In this document: one piece after another, positions 57,534-64,000 of the stretch
Layout: each line of letters opens with the position of its first letter
Position numbering within the stretch: the stretch's first letter is position 1
Source: Falciphora oryzae
Lineage: Eukaryota > Ascomycota > Sordariomycetes > Magnaporthales > Magnaporthaceae
Direction of reading: 5' to 3'
Assembly: GCA_000733355.1 (NCBI GenBank)
Contig: JNVV01000005.1
Location: 1,223,311 to 1,287,310 of the forward strand
DNA length: 64,000 nt
Program-made: the position numbers and the translations under genes
Notes under the pieces: model-generated
The model's database searches: none
What the model saw: the letters and a program-made list of their open reading frames with translations, nothing else
Told to the model about the DNA's origin: nothing

Positions 57534-60500
57534 ATGTCTTCCGTTCTTGTCACCCCTATTCCCGTCGACTTGCACCACGTGCTAAACTCGAGCACGCTCT
57601 CAGGCCTAACCAGCCGCCAAAGGGGCGTCAGGACCGATGGCTCCTCCGCCGCTGCCATCGAGGCCAAGCCTATGTTTGCCACCACTGATGACGATGGCAA
57701 CGCCGTCCCAGTCCCTCTCCCCAAGCCCAAGGTCGTGGCCAGGGACGTTGCAACTGCGAGCATCGTAACCCTTCTGAGCCCTAAGAAGGACCTCTCGCAG
57801 GCTCTTACCCTTTTCACCAACTCCTATTCCTTGACCACTTCCTCCTTCTCCGACATCTTCTCTTTCCCCTTCCTCGAGAACCTCAAGGCTCCTGAGAATG
57901 CCGGCTCCGGCAGCGAGGCCGACAAGAGGATCGCGGCTGCCAGGTTCGGGAGCACTCGTGAGATGTTTCTAGACGGCCAATCAAACTTCCTGGCTTGGAC
58001 CGACTTTGAAACGCAGCTGTGCCGCAGCCTCATTGGCTATGCTACAGTGACTAGCACTCTAGTGCGGTCTCAGACTCCATCCGAGTAAGTTCCCCCGGCA
58101 GAAATGTAAAGCTGAATAGTTAACGCTGATATATGCTTTTCGTTTCACGTCCGAAGCCTGGCGGATTCTGGTGGGCCTATCGTGTCCAAGTATGCGGACC
58201 AGATTGATGCCAAGAACGCCGAGAAGGCAGACCTATTCAAGCGTGTAAGTTTCAACCTTTGATAAGCCTGATAAGAGATAATCGTCCAGACTCAGACAGC
58301 ACGGATAACGCTGACTTTTCATTTCCCCACACAGCTCATCAAGTTTAGCGATGCTATCAAGACCAACATCAACGCCACCACCACCCGCATCGCGGGCCTG
58401 TCGGAGCAGATCCAGTCGATGCAGACCCAGATCACCGGCATGAACGTCGGCAAGACGCTCCTGACGCTGCTCAAGGACCTGTTCGCCCTCCAGTCCGAGG
58501 AGGACAAGAGCCTGCCGTAGCTGGCCTTCCTGCTCGGCATGAAGCTGACGACCTTCGCCGACGACTTCTCGGCCCTCTACAAGGAGAAGGCCCGCCTGCA
58601 GGAGCTCGTCGCCAGCCTCAACCGCCTGCAGACGCAGCTGCAGACCCTCACCAACAGCATGTCCATGCTCGCCAGCGCCCTGGGCAGCACCGTCGAGGCC
58701 AACGACGTCCTCAACGAGGTCTGGAGCGGCATCTCGGACAACCTGCTGTCCGTGCAGATGAACGAGAACTCGTCGCGGAAGCTGTCGTCCACCCAGATGT
58801 CGGCCCTGGTCAAGGCCTGGCAGGAGACCAAGGACCAGGCCAACGCAGCCATTGCGGCCCTGTCGACCTCCACCTTCGTCTCTGCCTCCATGGGCTTGAT
58901 GGTCATGACTGAGGCGGAGCTGGTCAGCGGAAATGACTTCCAGTCTCCAATCCCGACGAACCCCGCCGAGCTGAGGATGCTCAAGATGGCCGCCGATGTT
59001 GGGACGGGCGAGTATGTAGTCGACCTCCTTGCCTTTGCTAAGCAGCTAGCTGACTTTGAAACCCCTAACCAGACTTATTCTGGATCCGCGGAAGGCATCT
59101 GTGATGAGGAAGCTTGCAAGCTCGCCGGCGGTGGCCAACTGGTACACCGCGGCTCTGACGTCGCAGATGCTGGCATCCAGGGTCGGAGCCGTTCCATCGG
59201 GGGCCATGGGGGCAGAAGCCGCCTCCGACAATGACGAGAAGGCGCAGGAGGATCTGGAAAAGATGATTGGCTACCTAGGGCAAGTGGCCTTCCCGGGCGC
59301 TGCGATTACGTCTCCGCAACCTCCCTGCTGACGCTCGGTCAACCGCTCCAGACCCCACACCGAGGTTCAAGACGCCTGGAAAAGCTGGTTGGCGAATGCA
59401 AGGGCATCATTCAGACCTTCTCCAACGTCCTGCAGGTCCCCTACACGGACCAGCTGCATATTATCAACCCCTTCAAGACCAAGGACACCCCGGACGAGAA
59501 AGAGAACCTCACGATCCGTGAGATCGTTCTCCGGTTCCAGAGTGTAAGACCCCTCTTTCTCCAGCCATTCAAGCACCAGGACGAGCAGAATAACCGACTA
59601 ACGCCGTGTCCCATCCCCAGTTGTACCTGGACCTGCAAAACCAGTCCATCAGCTGCGTGCGCCGGCTCATCTCGTACGCGTCGGTGCAGCTGGCCCTGCT
59701 GCCCAAGGTCACGCCCTTCCCGCCCAAGGCCGGGCAGGTGCCGCTGGACGTCTACCTGGAGTCGTGCAGCACCACGGTCGACAACTACACGGACGAGGCC
59801 ACCAAGCTGAGCGACGCCTACACAAAGTTCGGCCAGAAGTGGAAGCTGTGCCAGGACAACCTCGAGAACGCGATCAACAAGTCCAAGGCGGACGCCAACA
59901 GCGCCAGGGCCGCGCTCGAGAAGCAGCGCGAGCAGTACACAAAGACCACCATCATGGGCGTGCTCGAGATCTTTGGCGCCCTGGCCCTGTTTGCTATTGG
60001 TGCCTTTACCATGCCCCTGGGTAAGCTCTTCCTCTTGGGAGTCTTTTGACGTCGCTGCCTCCTTGGCTCTCTCGTCATGGCTTTATTGACTCGTTTGCTT
60101 TTCAGGTCTGCTTGCCATCGGCGCGGGCGGATATCTCCTGTACAAGGGAATCAAGGACTTGAAGAGCCTCGCAGACGTGAGTGATTGCATACCAACCCTT
60201 CTCTTCTTTCATCCTCTTTCCTGTCCTCCTGCGCCCTTTCCGAGGGACAAGCTAGCTGATCTCGGTTATTTCCCTCCGCGCTTTGGCAAATCTAGATCGA
60301 TTCTTCCATTGAGAGCTTCAAGAGCGCGGCCAACACCGCCGATGCCACCAACAAGAACCTCACGGTGTAAGTTCCAACCATTACTCGTCAACCATCACGT
60401 TTTCCGAGAAGGGCCCATGATTGGGACATGACACTGACTGGCATGCACCATCTTCCAGGCTCCGCGAGCCCATGAAAAAGGTCGCCGACGCCGTCGCCGA

Positions 60501-60681
60501 GGTCACCGGCATCTGGGTAGCCATCGCCCAGAATCTTGTCAATATCCAGACGTTTATGGGCATCTGGTCGAGCCCCAAGGTCTTCATCTCGTCGGTGGGC
60601 ACGGTTACCACCGAATGGGGCAGGGTCAGGGACAACTGCATAGCTTACGTCGGCGTCATCAGTGGAGGGACACCAGCGTGA
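57534..60681 (+). CDS. Second alpha-pore-forming-toxin-like protein, paralogue of its divergent neighbour, one in-frame TAG
   Basis: Nine exons: 57534-58084, 58157-58244, 58335-59011, 59073-59283, 59352-59543, 59621-60020, 60106-60176, 60296-60366, 60459-60681. The frame closes over 828 codons except for TAG at 58518-58520 (codon 275). The intron 59284-59351 has a weak donor (GTGGCC) but a good branch point; the alternative is a frameshift there. Residues 190-440 are amphipathic helices (NRLQTQLQTLTNSMSMLASA). Residues 510-610 align with the minus-strand neighbour (conserved ALLP[KR]V). A coiled coil (AALEKQREQYTK) then enters a 40-residue hydrophobic hairpin (682-722) and returns through a helix ending near VTGIWVAIAQNLVNI. 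This is the XaxA/Cry6Aa-like layout. No signal peptide. Function inferred. Confidence 0.6.
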
Positions 60682-60946
60682 TCGCCTTGGTTTGGGACGA
60701 GGGCCTGTCTTGCATCACTCCTTGTCCGGGCATGGCAGAAGTATCTATAGCTATACGCGCCCAAGCAACCACAAGAATCGGAGACCAGAGCAAAACGGCA
60801 TCATCGACTGATCTTGACGTGTGGGTATTGATTGATATTGACAAGTGTATAGGCATATATGAAAACAGCAGTCACACATATATGTACATCTTCTGAGGCT
60901 TGACTTTTCTCTTCCGCAGCGAATCCCGGTCACCCCAAATTCTTCT
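60682..60946. other. Convergent 3' region
   Basis: 265 bp between the stop codons of the plus-strand toxin-like gene and the small secreted protein gene; nothing else visible. Confidence 0.5.
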
Positions 60947-61503
60947 TTACTCGCACTGGACGTACTGGTTGGCCGGGGCGTCGCAGAGCTTGGTGGGCTT
61001 GCAGACACCCTTGGTGAAGGGCAAGCCGCCGGCGCCGAAGTACTCCTTGCAGTTGGCGTCGGTGAAGATCTTGGCCATGTCAGGCGAGTGCTGGACGGCC
61101 TTGAAGCACTGTATTGTGTGGGGGAGAAAGACGTCAGCAACATGGCCAGAGGGGGAAAGAACCCGGGGATATGGGTGTAAATGTGCGGATGTGGGAGTCG
61201 AGGCACGTACCCAGTTGCCCCTGACGCCGTTCTCGTAGGCGCCGTAGCTGTTGAAGCACATGTCGTTGGACCTCCGCTCGCCCGTGGCGGGGTTCTCGCA
61301 GGTGCACTTGACGCTGGCGATGGCGCGCTTGCTGTTAGGACGGCAGGATTTTTTTTTATCAGCTCGCATTCTTTCCATTGATTGACGACCGGCACAGGGA
61401 GAAAAGGCAGGGAAGGGGGCTCGCCGTACTCGAGGTTCTCAGTAGCGGGGGCGGCCATGACGGTGGCGGACAGAGCCAGGAGGACGGTGGTGAAGAACTG
61501 CAT
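60947..61503 (-). CDS. Small secreted cysteine-rich protein with Kex2 site, 118 aa
   Basis: Three exons: 61503-61430, 61331-61211 and 61108-60947; introns are 98 and 102 bp and the frame closes (phases 2 and 0). Splicing creates the sequence ENLDKRAIASVKC, so a signal peptide (about residues 1-18) is followed by a short pro-region ending in Lys-Arg, a Kex2 processing site. The mature part of about 90 residues has eight cysteines (motifs KCTCENP, DMCFNS, ANCKEYF, VCKPTKLC and the C-terminal QCE). This organisation is typical of effector-like or antimicrobial secreted proteins; the family is not recognised. A strong TATA box lies about 150 bp upstream. It converges with the plus-strand toxin-like gene. 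Confidence 0.78.
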
Positions 61504-61653
61504 GGTGGCGGTTGGTTGGGTGGGTTGGTAACGACTGAAGTAACCGGTTGGTAACGATTGTAGGGCCTGTAGACAGGAGATGGTCGGATGAGCTGGCGGT
61601 GGTGGGTGAGGAGAAGGGAAAGGAAAGTTGGAGTTAGTTGACGACGACGGGCC

Positions 61654-61661
61654 TTTTTATA
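61654..61661 (-). promoter_or_regulatory. TATA box of the small secreted cysteine-rich protein gene
   Basis: TATAAAAA on the minus strand, about 150 bp upstream of the ATG at 61503. Confidence 0.5.
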
Positions 61662-64000
61662 TCGGGCTGGATGCGTAGAAAGAAACACTTGATGTTACCC
61701 ATCCCCGCATTTTGTCAGTCCACCACACCGCGCCACCGACAAGACATCAGAGTCCACCACGCGCGCCATCACCAAGACGTCCAGGGGTGTCAAAAACCCA
61801 CAAGGCGGCTGCCCCATCTTGTTGATTTGCCGGGGTGGGAGCATGAACGGATCGATCGGCTGGGGTTGGGCGAGGGCGGGGGTCGGTCGGGGCCGCGGTG
61901 ATTTCGATTGCGACTCTGGGGCAGGAAATCGAGCAGTCGCCGGGGGTGGCGCAGCCGTCACCTTCCCGACCTGGCAGTCAGATCCGATCGGCATGTTGGT
62001 TCCGCCACCAATGCGGCAAGGGGGGAGACCCTCTGGATTCCCAGATTTGGCACCAGGCGTTTTATGGATGGCATGGTGGTAATCACCAAGCTTTTTTTTT
62101 ATGGGATCACATGGTAATTATCAAGCATTTCCTAATTGTCGTTGCATCCGCCTGTTTTTTTCTCCTGCATGCGCTGCAACGCTCTGCACCGTCGCCAACG
62201 CCCGCCTGACTCGCGCACCCGTCCCAAACAGGGAAGACGATGGTTGGTTGTCGTCACCCAAGCGCTGGGCGGTGCTGCCAAACTCCACGCCTGCTGGCAC
62301 CTCGGGGCCGGGCCGAGACGGTTCCTCTCCTAGTCACCTCGGAATTTTTTTTTTTTNNNNNNNNNNNNNNNNNNNNNNNNNNNNNNNNNNNNNNNNNNNN
62401 NNNNNNNNNNNNNNNNNNNNNNNNNNNNNNNNNNNNNNNNNNNNNNNNNNNNNNNNNNNNNNTTTTTTTGGAGGGAAATACGGGTTGGTCTGGATAGCAT
62501 GAATATCCACCTGCAATAATGGCCGCGTTTCGTCGCCATGGAACCCAGAGAACCACGCAACCTCCTATGCGCGGGAAAGGGGCACATTGCGCCCATCAAT
62601 GCAGGTACGGTGCCAAGCGGCCGCCAGCCGTCGGGCATTGCCGCGCCGACAAGCGCCTGCGGCTGTCGCGGCCATGTCCGCTGGCGCCAGCACGCGGTCC
62701 AGAAGGATGCACCTGGACCGCCTCATCTCCATCCGCGGGCCATGGCAGGCGGCCGCGGAGGGCGAGCATGCATTCCCACCAGGGCATGGATCCCCGTCCG
62801 CTCGTTCTAAGCCGGCCCGTGAGTTCGCATCAAAATTGGGAGACGTGTTCGTTCATGGAAGGTCGTCTTCTAGAGTGGCCAGTACCCCAGTGTGGCGTCC
62901 CCTAAACACCCCGGATGCCGAAGTAGAATCGGGGATATTGCTGCCGCCACGGCTCAGTTGAAGAAGCACTACTCACCCGCAGCCACCTACCTAGCCACCA
63001 GCCACCCTTCAAGCAGTCCATTTTGTCGTCGGTAGCGTAGTCGAGACGTACCTCCTCCACTCTGACGAGGAGCTGGCCTTCCCTGTTCTTCCGCCACCCG
63101 AAAGTGCTTGATCGGGCGGCTGACAGCAGAGCCCCAAAACCAGCACGGGAGGGTGCAGTGGGGCGTTTCAAATCCCGATGACGGTTGGTCTCCATCCAGC
63201 AGCTTTTGGGGCTCCCGGCTTGGTGCGGCACCCAACGAGGCAGTCCTCCGCGTTGCTGCGCCACATGCTCGCCGGGTTCATGCTGGTCGTGCATAACTGG
63301 CGCCGCACGCCGCGGCTTCCAAAAGCATGGGAAGCTTATTGGCGGAGAATGCAACTGTAGGTCGCAATCCGTGTAATGCTCGACAACGGACGTCCACCGG
63401 CATGATCGAACGGTCCGAAGTAAAAGGGTTGTTTGGAAAAGGTCGTGGTCCTTCCCTGGAAACGACGTGTATCTGGCCAGACTTCTGATGCGTTTATATG
63501 CCGACGTTCTCAGTAATTACATTTTACAAAGGCCAAGTGAGGAATACTGGTTGGCAGGAGGCGTTCCTGACGCACCCATGCCCGGGCATTTAGCCTTGCT
63601 GATATCACTTCTGTCGCATCTGTCCACCAAGCTGTCCGGTATATGTGAAAATAGTTTAGACCGGCTCTGCTGTCTTTAGAAAATGTCTCCATGTACAATA
63701 GACTGGCGCTCAATGAGTGAAGGGCTATCCAGAGAACGCATCCTATCCGGCGCCGTAAACGCGGAAATGATTGCTGTAAAAGAAATTCGAACGGCCTTTC
63801 TCGTAGGACGAGCTTCATGGCTCCAATCACCAATGAATGGCTCTTGCTGCTAGATAATACAAAGACAATTTTAATTCGAAAGCACATAATATCGAAAGTT
63901 CTAGTTACGAATTCGGCGGCCCAACACAGCGGAGGGAAACGGGATATGTCCGTGCTGGCGAAAGACTTTGTGGCTTCGATAAAGGCTCGCTGGCGAGAGG
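61662..64000. other. 2.3 kb without a supported gene
   Basis: Open frames are short and overlapping. It contains T-runs and an assembly gap. Near 63510-63887 the DNA is AT-richer and a minus frame is open, but it lacks recognisable features. The window ends without entering an identifiable gene. Confidence 0.4.
62357..62462. other. Assembly gap (106 N) within a poly-T tract
   Basis: T runs flank both sides, so the gap probably reflects a homopolymer or low-complexity tract. Confidence 0.95.

Noticed and set aside
59012..59072. Second apparent frameshift in the same gene
   Set aside because: Explained by a canonical 61-bp intron (GTATGT ... GCTGAC ... CAG).
59284..59351. Apparent frameshift in the plus-strand toxin-like gene
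   Set aside because: A 68-bp intron with a good branch point and CAG acceptor restores the frame at phase 0, although its donor GTGGCC is weak. I prefer the intron to a lesion.
1..64000. tRNA, rRNA and CRISPR arrays
   Set aside because: I scanned for B-box-like GGTTCGA motifs with paired arms and for spaced direct repeats and found none that hold. CRISPR is not expected in a eukaryote.

Overview
The window reads as nuclear DNA of a filamentous ascomycete, probably a Sordariomycete. It is GC-rich, its genes carry short 50-90 bp introns (GTRNGT...CTRAC...YAG), its promoters are pyrimidine-rich with TATA boxes 90-220 bp upstream of ATG, and its gene set is typical of the group (HET, F-box, DUF4360, choice-of-anchor B, membrane-anchored multicopper oxidase, dynamin-like GTPase, small cysteine-rich secreted proteins). 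It is a draft sequence with three N runs (22022-22100, 44740-44910, 62357-62462). All exon boundaries here were read by eye from splice signals and frame continuity, with no transcript data. REGION 1 (1-20.9 kb) is gene-poor. It holds a signal-peptide stub (1540), a hypothetical ORF (2282-3028, minus), a small secreted cysteine-rich protein gene with an unresolved frame (3980-4374, minus), an F-box protein (5825-7303), a small single-pass membrane protein (10511-10933), a Fig1-like four-span membrane protein (12698-13455, minus) and a damaged choice-of-anchor B / LVIVD-type secreted protein gene (15670-17830). REGION 2 (20.9-43 kb) is a run of ordinary metabolic and secreted genes: an MFS transporter, a DUF4360-like secreted protein, a second F-box protein, an NmrA-like NAD(P)-binding protein, a secreted alkaline phosphatase, a type II membrane multicopper oxidase, an MDR-family dehydrogenase with an inverted-repeat element inside one intron, a small mitochondrial-type protein, a polytopic membrane protein and a secreted alpha/beta hydrolase. 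No PKS, NRPS or terpene synthase core gene is visible, so I do not call a biosynthetic cluster. REGION 3 (43.9-52 kb) has a dynamin-like GTPase with its GED on the far side of an assembly gap, a HET-domain gene with N-terminal membrane segments broken by several frame changes, and a decayed fragment resembling a PRP40 FF domain. REGION 4 (52-61.5 kb) is the most unusual part. Two large, divergently transcribed genes (52997-56359 minus, about 1021 codons, 5 exons; 57534-60681 plus, 828 codons with the stop, 9 exons) encode related, mostly helical proteins. Each has long amphipathic or coiled-coil helices flanking a hydrophobic hairpin, the layout of ClyA / Cry6Aa / XaxAB-type alpha-pore-forming toxins. 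Each is open throughout except for one in-frame TAG. A short gene with one hydrophobic segment (52125-52727) and a Kex2-type cysteine-rich secreted protein (60947-61503) flank the pair. The last 2.5 kb shows no convincing gene.
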